Part shown: piece after piece, positions 1 to 6,992 of the stretch | How positions within the stretch are numbered: position 1 is the stretch's first letter | Layout: every line of letters begins with the position of its first letter | From: ZC4RG20 sp964553875 | GTDB taxonomy: Bacteria > Pseudomonadota > Gammaproteobacteria > Steroidobacterales > Rariloculaceae | Direction of reading: 5' to 3' | Assembly: GCA_964553875.1 (NCBI GenBank) | Contig: CAZKNH010000023.1 | Span: 1 to 38,316, forward strand | Length of the DNA: 38,316 nt | The notes under the pieces: generated by a model | Databases searched by the model: none | Told to the model about the DNA's origin: nothing | The model's input: the letters and a program-made list of their open reading frames with translations, nothing else | Made by a program: the position numbers and the translations under genes

Positions 1-874
1 TCTTGATGTACTGCCCGTCCGCGTCACCGAGCAGGTGCCAATGGATCGGATACCGAGCAAGCGTCAGGTGCTGACCCATCCGGCGCAGCTCGACGCCCGA
101 GACATACATCTTGCTCGACGGCATCGCCATGATGTGGCCGCCGAAGTACGACTCCTCCGCGTCGTCCGAGGCCTGGATCACGATGTTCCGCGTCAGCAAG
201 CCGACCTCGCCGCGCTCGTCGACGCCGAAGGTGATCTTGCCGAAGTGCATGTACTCGAGCGGCCGATCGAGCGTAATCGTGTTGCCGTCGATCGCAGTGA
301 TCGTTCGCCGCTCGGCTTGCCGCGAGTCGAAGTCGGTGGACGCGAGGACGATCTCGTCGCCGACCCGCCAACCGGAGGCGTCCAGCACCTCGATCGTCGT
401 GCTGCCCGCTTCCGCCGTGGCAGACAGCTTGGTCCAAGTGTGGGTCCGGTCACCATGCAGGCTAAGGGTTCCGCCCGAGATCATGATGCCGCGGTCACCC
501 ATCCCGGCCATCACGTCTTCGCCCTTGATGTTGTCGGTGAATGTGATCGTCGCGTTGCGCGTGTGGGGTCTCGCTTCGGTGCCGATCACCAGCTCGCCGT
601 GCAGCATGATCCACTCGGTCGTCAGCTCGAGGTCGGCCTCGTTCGAGAAGATCAGCTTGCCGTCGATCGAGAGCCCCCCGAGCGGAGGCGGACTGACGTC
701 GAGCACGACTTCCTTGTCCCTTGGAATGATGACTTTCTCGCCTGCGACCGGCACCTTGCCGTTTGGCCAGGTGGCAGGATCGGACCAGTTTTGCTGAGCC
801 CCGACTTCCGCGATTCCGCCGAAAGCAAGTGCCGGCACCGCTAACGAAAGAAGCAAACGAGATGTTGCAGACAT
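1..874 (-). CDS. Secreted G8-domain protein, C-terminus beyond the window
   Basis: The minus frame starting at ATG 874 stays open to the window edge (291 codons), so only the N-terminal part is present. It begins with a signal peptide (MSATSRLLLSLAVPALAFGG, probable cleavage after VGAQ). A G8 domain follows, recognised by WSDPATWPNGKVP, GEKVIIP, a glycine-rich strand GLSIDGKLIF and ELTTEWIMLHGELVIG. From about residue 150 the sequence becomes repetitive beta-strand (TTIEVLDASGWRVGDEIVLAST), then IHWHLLGD near the edge, as expected for a right-handed beta-helix. G8 proteins are extracellular; the best-known animal members (CEMIP, TMEM2) act in hyaluronan turnover, but the bacterial substrate is unknown. 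GGGGG lies about 10 bases before the ATG. The gene appears monocistronic, with a promoter candidate at 923-951. Confidence 0.8.
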   Translation of the reverse strand, partial: MSATSRLLLSLAVPALAFGGIAEVGAQQNWSDPATWPNGKVPVAGEKVIIPRDKEVVLDVSPPPLGGLSIDGKLIFSNEADLELTTEWIMLHGELVIGTEARPHTRNATITFTDNIKGEDVMAGMGDRGIMISGGTLSLHGDRTHTWTKLSATAEAGSTTIEVLDASGWRVGDEIVLASTDFDSRQAERRTITAIDGNTITLDRPLEYMHFGKITFGVDERGEVGLLTRNIVIQASDDAEESYFGGHIMAMPSSKMYVSGVELRRMGQHLTLARYPIHWHLLGDADGQYIK

Positions 875-1226
875 TGTTCAATAACCCCCGCAGGCGCGAA
901 CGCTCTTGTACGTTTGCGCGACAGAATAGAGCGATTCACGAGCACCGACAATCGATTACCGGCTCGTCGTCGAGAAGTTGAGAATTCTTGTCGTTCTATC
1001 CATCGAACGAGCAAACGACTCGATCGATACGTCTTTCGTGCGGATGCGGCGAGATCTCGAGGGGCCCGAAGCGGCTGGATCCGGATTTTCCGATCCCCGC
1101 AGCTTGCCGAACCCGCCACCGAAGCGCGGTTCCTGTGATCCGCCCGGACGGCAGCCTCCATACGCCGGCCGCAGGAGAAGGTTCAGCTCATCGGGATGGA
1201 GAACGGCTGCCGAGCCGTATCGCCGT
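875..1226. other. Intergenic region between two minus-strand genes
   Basis: These 352 bases separate the stop of the NMT1/TRIC fusion gene from the start of the G8 gene, both transcribed leftward. The part nearest the G8 gene is less GC-rich and holds a plausible sigma-70 promoter. I see no convincing intrinsic terminator, no RNA gene and no coding frame with a good ribosome-binding site. Open frames crossing this stretch look like by-products of high GC. Confidence 0.5.
923..951 (-). promoter_or_regulatory. Candidate sigma-70 promoter of the G8 gene
   Basis: On the minus strand TTGTCG (946-951) and TATTCT (923-928) are separated by 17 bases. This would give a leader of about 40 bases before ATG 874. 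Both hexamers match the consensus at four of six positions, so this is only a plausible call. Confidence 0.3.
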
Positions 1227-2972
1227 TCACGACGACGGAGTCGTGGTTTGCCGCGGCAGGCTCCTCCACCTCCTCGGCGATGCGAGGCGGTACGCGCGGA
1301 TCCTGAGCTTGATGACGATGATGCGAGCAGCGAACGTGACCAGCAGCGTGGCCACGATCGCCGCCGTGACCAGCCACTGTTCGTGCTCGTAACGCGCCGC
1401 CACGTGGAGCAAGAACAGGAAGAGCAGCGAGCCTCCGATCGCCACCCCTTCGTACGGTGCACCGCCGCCGAAGGCCCGCGGCGGGCGCGCCGTGATCACG
1501 TCGAGCAGCAGGCCGCCGCCCGCCGCCGTTATCGCCGCGCAGAGGGGCACGTAGGGCCAGGCCAGGCCCGCGATCAGCGCCACCTGCGCCCCGACGATCG
1601 CGAACACCGACAACCCGACCGAATCGAGCACCAGAAGCGTCTCGCCGAACGCCCGCGTCTCCCTGCTCGCGGGCGCCAGGCGGGTGACGATCGTTCCCAC
1701 CACGACGACGGTCAGCACGACCGCGAGATAGTTCGGATCCTTGAAGATGAACGGCGGATGCCGGGTGCCCCCGACGAGGAGGTCCCGCAGCGTGCCGCCG
1801 CCCACCGCCGGAACCGCGGTGCACACGAACGCGCCCCAGAGGTTGTACCGCCGCCGATGAGCGCGCATGAATCCGGCGAGACCGAAGGCGGCCGTCCCGA
1901 TGAGATCGAGCACGTAGAACCACTGCGTCCGCACCGCGGTCACCACATAGTGCTGCGTCGCGGGCGGCAGCGTCGCCGACGGCGCGAGATCCGAGGCACG
2001 CCAGATTCGATGGGTCCACGCCTCGCGCGCGGCATCACGCAGGGCATCCGCCCTGAAGCCCCCTTCGGCCAGGATCTCCACGGTCCGCTCGTACTCTTCG
2101 AGCGCGAGGAGGCCGAACGGGCCGGCGGCCGGGACGAGCGTCAGCACCGTCTCCAGCATGCTCTCCTGGTGGGCCCGGTCGGCGTCCGGAGCGAGATCGA
2201 GCAGCGCCGCGATGGCTTCGTGGGGATGGAGACGCGCCTCGCGCCAACCCGCCGCGGTGGCGCGCAGGAAGGCCGCGACCCGGCGTCGGAAGTCCGCGTC
2301 CTCGAGCGCCGCGCGGCGCACGTAGAGACCGTCCTCGAGCAGGCCCAGCCCCTCCTCGCCGAACCGCACGACGATCAGGTCCCTCGCCTGGAAGCCCGCG
2401 CGAACGAGGTCCCAGAACTCGTTGTAGGACATGATGGTCGCGCACGCGACGCGCCCTTCGATGAGATCGGCCGCCTGCGCGGCCTGCGGCACCAGCGTGA
2501 CGGCCGTCTCGGGAATACCCTGGCGCCGGAGCCAGAGGCGAACGCTCGTCTCGTCTCCGAGATTCCATACGCCGATCGATTGTCCCGGGATGTCGTCGAA
2601 GCTGCGGACGGCGGCCGTCCTCCGGCACGCGAGCGACATCGCCGAGCGATTGAACACCTGCGCGATGCTCACGACGTCCGCGCCTCGAATCCGGGCGTCG
2701 AGGGCGTGCGGTAACCACGCGACGGCGATGTCCACCTCGCCCCGCTCGAGCCGCTCGAGCGGCGCGATCCCGGGGCCGCCCGGCACGAGGGACACCTCCA
2801 GTCCCTCTCTCTGGTAGTAGCCGCGCGCGTCCGCAACGTAGTACCCGGCGAACTGCGCCTGGTGCGTCCAGAGCAGCTGCACCTTCAGGGTTTCGGCGAC
2901 CGCCGGCGTCCCCCAGGACATCGACACGAACACCGCGGTCGCCCGCGTCAGGAAGCAGCGCACCATCGTCAT
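1227..2972 (-). CDS. NMT1/THI5-like binding domain fused to a TRIC/UPF0126 channel domain
   Basis: This 581-residue protein has two unrelated parts in one uninterrupted frame. After a signal peptide (cleavage near PAVAE, residue 27), residues 28-330 form an NMT1/THI5-like ABC solute-binding domain (KVQLLWTHQAQFAGYYVADARG, then PGGPGIAPLERLERGEVDIAV), of the type that binds thiamine precursors, sulfonates or nitrate. Residues 350-560 are a membrane domain of the TRIC/UPF0126 (YicG/YadS) family with about seven hydrophobic segments and the hallmark GGGTLRDLL at 391-399. The second internal repeat reads GGGLLLDVI (485-493), so the usual arginine is leucine. The start at ATG 2972 is preceded by CCGAGAGGCC and gives a clean signal peptide; a longer frame to 3107 is less likely. 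No ABC permease or ATPase gene lies nearby, so the binding domain probably serves the fused channel. The substrate is unknown. Confidence 0.8.
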   Translation of the reverse strand: MTMVRCFLTRATAVFVSMSWGTPAVAETLKVQLLWTHQAQFAGYYVADARGYYQREGLEVSLVPGGPGIAPLERLERGEVDIAVAWLPHALDARIRGADVVSIAQVFNRSAMSLACRRTAAVRSFDDIPGQSIGVWNLGDETSVRLWLRRQGIPETAVTLVPQAAQAADLIEGRVACATIMSYNEFWDLVRAGFQARDLIVVRFGEEGLGLLEDGLYVRRAALEDADFRRRVAAFLRATAAGWREARLHPHEAIAALLDLAPDADRAHQESMLETVLTLVPAAGPFGLLALEEYERTVEILAEGGFRADALRDAAREAWTHRIWRASDLAPSATLPPATQHYVVTAVRTQWFYVLDLIGTAAFGLAGFMRAHRRRYNLWGAFVCTAVPAVGGGTLRDLLVGGTRHPPFIFKDPNYLAVVLTVVVVGTIVTRLAPASRETRAFGETLLVLDSVGLSVFAIVGAQVALIAGLAWPYVPLCAAITAAGGGLLLDVITARPPRAFGGGAPYEGVAIGGSLLFLFLLHVAARYEHEQWLVTAAIVATLLVTFAARIIVIKLRIRAYRLASPRRWRSLPRQTTTPSS

Positions 2973-3128
2973 GGTGGCCTCTCGGAGGTAGCCCTTAGAG
3001 TAAGTTGACCCGCCGACGGAGGTAAAGCCGCCCTGCACGCCGTGCACTCGCGCTCGACATGTGAGAACCGAGCTGCCCGCGCCTACCCGGAAGCGATCGC
3101 AGTGCACTGAGACATAGTTCGGGGGTAA

Positions 3129-3151
3129 GGCATCGGCCGATGCCGTATACT
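3129..3151 (+). promoter_or_regulatory. Palindromic operator abutting a -10 box upstream of the ACP operon
   Basis: A perfect 16-base palindrome, GGCATCGGCCGATGCC, occupies 3129-3144. It is followed at once by GTATACT, whose TATACT (3146-3151) is a five-of-six -10 box for rightward transcription. A bound dimer would cover the -10/-35 spacer of the ACP-methyltransferase-ligase operon. No good TTGACA-like -35 is visible, which would fit an activator-dependent or weak promoter. Confidence 0.45.
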
Positions 3152-3191
3152 CGCTCCGCCAAAAGAGAGTCCTTCGGCGGTGGCAGCCGGG

Positions 3192-3458
3192 ATGGTTCAG
3201 ATGACAGACACGCAGGATCTGGAAAAGCGGATAACCTCGTACATTCTCGAGGAGTTTCTACCCGGGGAACCGGCATCGAAGCTCACCCGCACGACGCCAC
3301 TGACGGAAATGGGCATTCTCGATTCACTCGCGACGCTGCGGCTCGTGGGCTATCTCGAGAACGAATTCGGCATCTCCATCGAGGCCGAGGACGTCGACCC
3401 GACCCATTTCAATACCATCGAGGCCATCGTGCGCCTCGTGCAAACGAAGCAGAGCTGA
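3192..3458 (+). CDS. Acyl carrier protein
   Basis: This 88-residue freestanding acyl carrier protein carries GILDSLATLRL, in which Ser45 is the expected 4'-phosphopantetheine site. Helix II follows, then an acidic FGISIEAEDVDPTHFNTIEAI helix III region, so the whole PP-binding fold is present. Start candidates are GTG 3180, ATG 3192 and ATG 3201; none has a strong Shine-Dalgarno, and 3192 is chosen as a compromise. It is the first gene of a rightward operon with an O-methyltransferase and an AMP-dependent ligase, so its cargo is probably the aryl acid activated by the ligase rather than a fatty acid. The stop overlaps the ATG of a 29-codon frame by one base (TGATG). Confidence 0.85.
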   Translation: MVQMTDTQDLEKRITSYILEEFLPGEPASKLTRTTPLTEMGILDSLATLRLVGYLENEFGISIEAEDVDPTHFNTIEAIVRLVQTKQS

Positions 3459-3547
3459 TGAGCACGATGGCTGCCCCGCAGAGCCCGACTCGACTCTCCG
3501 CGGCACGTGCGCGGGCCATCGTCACACGGCGGGAGCGTTTCTCGTGA
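3458..3547 (+). CDS. Possible 29-residue coupling peptide between ACP and methyltransferase
   Basis: A short frame begins at ATG 3458, overlapping the ACP stop by one base. It ends at TGA 3545-3547, overlapping the GTG start of the methyltransferase (3544). The peptide MSTMAAPQSPTRLSAARARA continues for nine more residues; it is basic and has no recognisable domain. Its value may lie only in carrying ribosomes from one gene to the next. It could also be chance, since short open frames are common in GC-rich DNA. Confidence 0.3.
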   Translation: MSTMAAPQSPTRLSAARARAIVTRRERFS

Positions 3548-4584
3548 CGTCGTCCGTCGGTCTGTACACGCCGGGTCACGGCCCGGACCTGGATCCCCAG
3601 GTTCAGGTACTGCGCCTCGCGTCGGGTCACATCACGGCGCAGGCCGTCTACGTGTTCACCGCGCTGGGCGTCCCGGACGTTCTGGCGGACGGGCCGAAGG
3701 ATGCGAAGGCGATCGCGGAGGCGGTCAAGGCGGATGCCTCGTCGTTGTACCGTCTGCTTCGATTCCTCGCGACAACGGGGCTCGTCACGGAGGACGAGCA
3801 GCGGCGCTTCGGGCTCACGAGGGTCGGTAGCGTTCTACGCAGTCGCGCTACGCGCGTGATTCGCGACAACACGCTGCTCGTCGGCTCGGAGCCGTACTGG
3901 ATGAGCCTCGGCAATCTGCTCCACAACGTCCGGACCGGCGAGACGGCCTTCCGGCACCACTACGGCCAGGACTTCTTCGATTACCTCTCCGCGCATCCCG
4001 AGCATTCCACGGTGTTCAATGCCGCGATGGATTCGTCCTCGAATCTCGGCGTGGCGGCGATCGTGGCGGCCTATGACTTCTCGCTCTGCCGGAACATCGT
4101 CGACATCGCCGGGGGCAAGGGCGCGCTGCTCAAGGGCATCCTGCGCAAGTATCCGCAAGCCCGGGGCATTCTGTTCGACGCCGACGTCGTGCTCGCTCAG
4201 GCGAAACCGGACGAGTCGCTGGCGGCGCGCATGTCCATGGTGCCCGGCAGTTTCTTCGGGGAGTTGCCTGCTTCGGGAGACCTCTACATTCTGCGCCGCA
4301 TTCTCCACAATTGGCCGGACGAGAGGGCGGTGGAGATCCTGCGCAACTGCCGCAAGGCGATGCCCGAGGGCGCACGGCTCCTGATCATCGAGCTTGCCGC
4401 GGCCGAGGACAACGACTCGCGCAACAACTGGGCGGCGCTCGATCTGCTCATGATGATTCTGATGGACGGCCGTGAGCGCACGGCGGAGGAACTGGAGAAT
4501 CTGCTCGCGCAGGCGGACTTCCGGCTCTCCCGGATCATCAGGACGAACTCACCGTATTGGATCGTCGAGGCAATGCCTGCGTGA
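3544..4584 (+). CDS. SAM-dependent O-methyltransferase (family 2, CrtF/DmpM-like)
   Basis: This 346-residue protein has the two-part architecture of small-molecule O-methyltransferases. An N-terminal winged-helix dimerisation domain spans about residues 20-100 (QAVYVFTALGVPDVLADGP, then SLYRLLRFLATTGL), followed by a Rossmann SAM-binding domain. Motif I is DIAGGKG (187-193), a variant of the usual DxGGGxG. LHNWPDE contains the expected catalytic His255. Such enzymes methylate phenolic or enolic hydroxyls in secondary metabolites. Between an ACP and an aryl-acid ligase, the likely target is the 4-hydroxyl of an ACP-bound or released 4-hydroxybenzoyl product, which is inference. The GTG start at 3544 is supported by CGGGAG eight bases upstream. 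Confidence 0.85.
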   Translation: MTSSVGLYTPGHGPDLDPQVQVLRLASGHITAQAVYVFTALGVPDVLADGPKDAKAIAEAVKADASSLYRLLRFLATTGLVTEDEQRRFGLTRVGSVLRSRATRVIRDNTLLVGSEPYWMSLGNLLHNVRTGETAFRHHYGQDFFDYLSAHPEHSTVFNAAMDSSSNLGVAAIVAAYDFSLCRNIVDIAGGKGALLKGILRKYPQARGILFDADVVLAQAKPDESLAARMSMVPGSFFGELPASGDLYILRRILHNWPDERAVEILRNCRKAMPEGARLLIIELAAAEDNDSRNNWAALDLLMMILMDGRERTAEELENLLAQADFRLSRIIRTNSPYWIVEAMPA

Positions 4585-4641
4585 AGCGGCTCTCCGCGCG
4601 GCATACGACACTACCCGACCGCGACCATCGCGAGGCCATCG

Positions 4642-6747
4642 GTGCTAGAACAACGTAACCTGTTCGCAGTCTTCGAAGGGATCGCGGCGCGGATGGCCGA
4701 GAAACCGGCTGTCGTCGCGGGCGACGCAGTGCTCACCTTCCGCGACCTGGCCGCACGAGCAAGTGCGTTCGCAGCCGACCTGCAGGCGGCAAACGTGCAG
4801 CGCGGTGACCGCGTTGCGGTGGTGCTTCCGAACGGCCCCGAGTTTCTCGTTGCGGCATACGGCATCTGGAAACAGGGCGCGATCCTCGTGCCGCTCCACG
4901 TGCTGTTCCGGCAACAGGAGATTCTCCGGTACGTCGCGGATTGCGACGCGCGCGCGGTCGTCGTGAACGCCCGGCTCGGCGAGCTGGCAGAGCCGCTGCT
5001 CGGCAACGCTTTCCAGGTGGATCACGTCTGGATCTGCCCGTCGAACGGCGGCGAGTGGCAGCATCGGGTGCGCCAGACACCGCGCACCGGGTCCGCGCCG
5101 CCAACGGCAGCCTCCGACGAGGCTGCGGATGACTGGCTCGCAGTAACGCAGTACTCGACGGGCTCGACCGGCATTCCGAAGCGCGTCACGCGCCGGCATA
5201 GTCATCTGATCGGCGAAGTGCACGCGGTGCTCGACACCGTCGGCATCACCGATGCGGATCGCATTCTCGGCGCGGCGCCGTTCTTTCATTGCTATGGATT
5301 GGTCAACGCCGCGCTGTGCGCCACGCTGTCCGGCGCCTCCCTGTTCGCGGTGAACGACTTCTATCCGAAGGACGTCGCGCGTCTGATCGAGCGGGAGCGC
5401 ATCACGGGCTTCCCCGGCGTGCCGTTCATGTATCAGCTGCTCGCGGATCAGCGCGAGACGGCGGACTTCTCCTCGCTCCGGTACGCGCTGTCCGCGGGCG
5501 CGCCGCTCGCGGATTCCACGGCTCGGGCGTTTGCGGCGAAGTACGGCACGTCCGTACGGCGGCTGTACGGCTCCACCGAGACGGGCGTGATCTCCGTCGA
5601 GCCCGTAGCCTCCGGCGAAACGGAGCCGACCGTCGGCTTCCCGATTACCGGCGTCGAGGTTCGCATCGTGGATGCGGGCGGTCAGCCGGTGGCGGCGGGT
5701 GTGGAAGGCAACGTCGCCGTGAAGAGTCGTTATGCGGCCGAGCGCTACGATCGACCGGATGCGCGCGGCGACTCGTACTTCGCCGGGGGCTTCTTCCATC
5801 CCGGTGATCGGGGATGGCTCGAGGGGAGCGGACGGCTGGTGCTGACCGGACGCAACCGCGGCTTCATCAACGTGGCCGGAAACAAGGTCGATCCCACGGA
5901 GGTCGAGGAGGTTCTGAAGCAGTTTCCGCCGGCGGTCGAGGCGGTGGTGCTTGGCGTGCCGGATGGTGCGGCGGGCGAGAAGATCAAGGCGGTGCTCGTC
6001 ACATCCTCGCCCTGCACGCCGAGCGATGTGCTCGCGTTCTGCGCAACGCGCCTGGCCGATTTCAAGCGCCCGCGTGTCATCGAGTTTCGCGATGAGCTCC
6101 CGCGCAGCCCCCTCGGAAAGATCCTGCGCAAGTATCTGCTCGACGAGCATGATGCGGAGAAACGCGTCCTCGTATTCGACGCGCGCACCGGCTTTGCCGC
6201 GCCGGGTGCCGCGACAGCGGAGCCTGCGGAACGGATCGATTGGTCGACGTTACCGCCGTTCCTGCGCGTTCTGCTGGTGACGGATGGAACCGTCACCAAG
6301 AATCTGGAAGCGTTTTTCTGGGAGCCTATCGATGTGGATCTGCTGCTTCACGCGCAGCAGAGCAGCGACCGCGACTACGCTGAAGTCGGGGTAACGCGTA
6401 ACAGCCCGATCATTCGGCGCCGGATCGTGCTTCGTGGGCGAATCACCGGCTCGGCGTACGCCTTCGCCGAGACCATCATTGCGAACGAGGCGCTGCCTGC
6501 GGACATGCAGAGCACCCTCGTCGATCGCAAGGTCGGTATCGGCGAGCTGCTGCGCCAGCGTCGCGCCGAGACGTTTCGGGAGATCGTGAGCGTCGAGCGC
6601 ACGACCGCCGGGCAGTGGGCCGCGTACCTCGGCGTGGAAACCTCCGAGCCGGTGGCTACACGCACGTACACCATCGCCCTCGGGGGGCGGCCCTGCGTGT
6701 CGATCGTGGAAGTGTTTCCCGAGGCGCGCTTTCGCAATCTGCGCTGA
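4642..6747 (+). CDS. AMP-dependent aryl-acid ligase fused to a chorismate-lyase-like domain
   Basis: This 701-residue two-domain protein is the core of the cassette. Residues 1-520 are an adenylate-forming ligase: phosphate loop YSTGSTGIPKRV, A4-like FFHCYG, A5 YGSTETG, A7 HPGDRG, hinge NKVDPTEVEEVL and A10 PRSPLGKILRKYL with the catalytic lysine. Residues 532-701 (bases 6235-6747) resemble the Rv2949c/DUF98 branch of chorismate pyruvate-lyases: LPPFLRVLLVTDGTVTKNLE, NSPIIRRRIVL, SAYAFAETII, DRKVGIGELLRQRR and ETFREI. If both domains work, one polypeptide would convert chorismate to 4-hydroxybenzoate and adenylate it for transfer to the adjacent ACP. This parallels the separate Rv2949c and FadD22 proteins in mycobacterial phenolic glycolipid synthesis. 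The GTG 4642 start has GAGG seven bases upstream. The C-terminal assignment is by remembered motif similarity. Confidence 0.75.
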   Translation: MLEQRNLFAVFEGIAARMAEKPAVVAGDAVLTFRDLAARASAFAADLQAANVQRGDRVAVVLPNGPEFLVAAYGIWKQGAILVPLHVLFRQQEILRYVADCDARAVVVNARLGELAEPLLGNAFQVDHVWICPSNGGEWQHRVRQTPRTGSAPPTAASDEAADDWLAVTQYSTGSTGIPKRVTRRHSHLIGEVHAVLDTVGITDADRILGAAPFFHCYGLVNAALCATLSGASLFAVNDFYPKDVARLIERERITGFPGVPFMYQLLADQRETADFSSLRYALSAGAPLADSTARAFAAKYGTSVRRLYGSTETGVISVEPVASGETEPTVGFPITGVEVRIVDAGGQPVAAGVEGNVAVKSRYAAERYDRPDARGDSYFAGGFFHPGDRGWLEGSGRLVLTGRNRGFINVAGNKVDPTEVEEVLKQFPPAVEAVVLGVPDGAAGEKIKAVLVTSSPCTPSDVLAFCATRLADFKRPRVIEFRDELPRSPLGKILRKYLLDEHDAEKRVLVFDARTGFAAPGAATAEPAERIDWSTLPPFLRVLLVTDGTVTKNLEAFFWEPIDVDLLLHAQQSSDRDYAEVGVTRNSPIIRRRIVLRGRITGSAYAFAETIIANEALPADMQSTLVDRKVGIGELLRQRRAETFREIVSVERTTAGQWAAYLGVETSEPVATRTYTIALGGRPCVSIVEVFPEARFRNLR

Positions 6748-6800
6748 ACGGGTGAATCGCTGCGCGCGGGCGTAGCGGCACCCCGGCTTTCGCACCAACT

Positions 6801-6871
6801 CGAAGCGCGGCGCTTCGTGCGCTGCCCGCAGACGGCACACGCACGAGCGGTGCGCGGCTCGCTCGCCGCGC
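6801..6871 (+). terminator. Two GC hairpins after the ligase gene
   Basis: CGAAGCGC-G-GCGCTTCG (6801-6817) and GCGCGGC-TCGCTC-GCCGCGC (6852-6871) are perfect inverted repeats between the ligase stop and the glgC promoter candidate. The second is followed by TTCGTCGTCT rather than a T-run. They would stop or slow transcription from the ACP operon into glgC, perhaps with Rho. Confidence 0.4.
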
Positions 6872-6912
6872 TTCGTCGTCTGCAAGCCTCTGATCCGCCG
6901 AGCAAACGCTCC

Positions 6913-6930
6913 TTGGCACGATCTCTGCTT
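6913..6930 (+). promoter_or_regulatory. Sigma-54-type promoter upstream of glgC
   Basis: TTGGCACGATCTCTGCTT matches the -24/-12 pattern YTGGCACG-N4-TTGCW with one deviation (CTGC for TTGC). It keeps the diagnostic GG and GC dinucleotides exactly ten bases apart. Initiation about 12 bases downstream would give a leader of roughly 50 bases before glgC. No enhancer-binding site is evident upstream. Confidence 0.55.
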
Positions 6931-6992
6931 TACGGACGCCGAGACCTTCTTTTCGTTCGTAACGCAACGTATCCGGTCGAGGAGAAACGACG

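Noticed and set aside
978..2714. 578-codon open frame on the plus strand
   Set aside because: It is complementary to the NMT1/TRIC fusion, which has a signal peptide, domain motifs and a ribosome-binding site. The plus translation has none.
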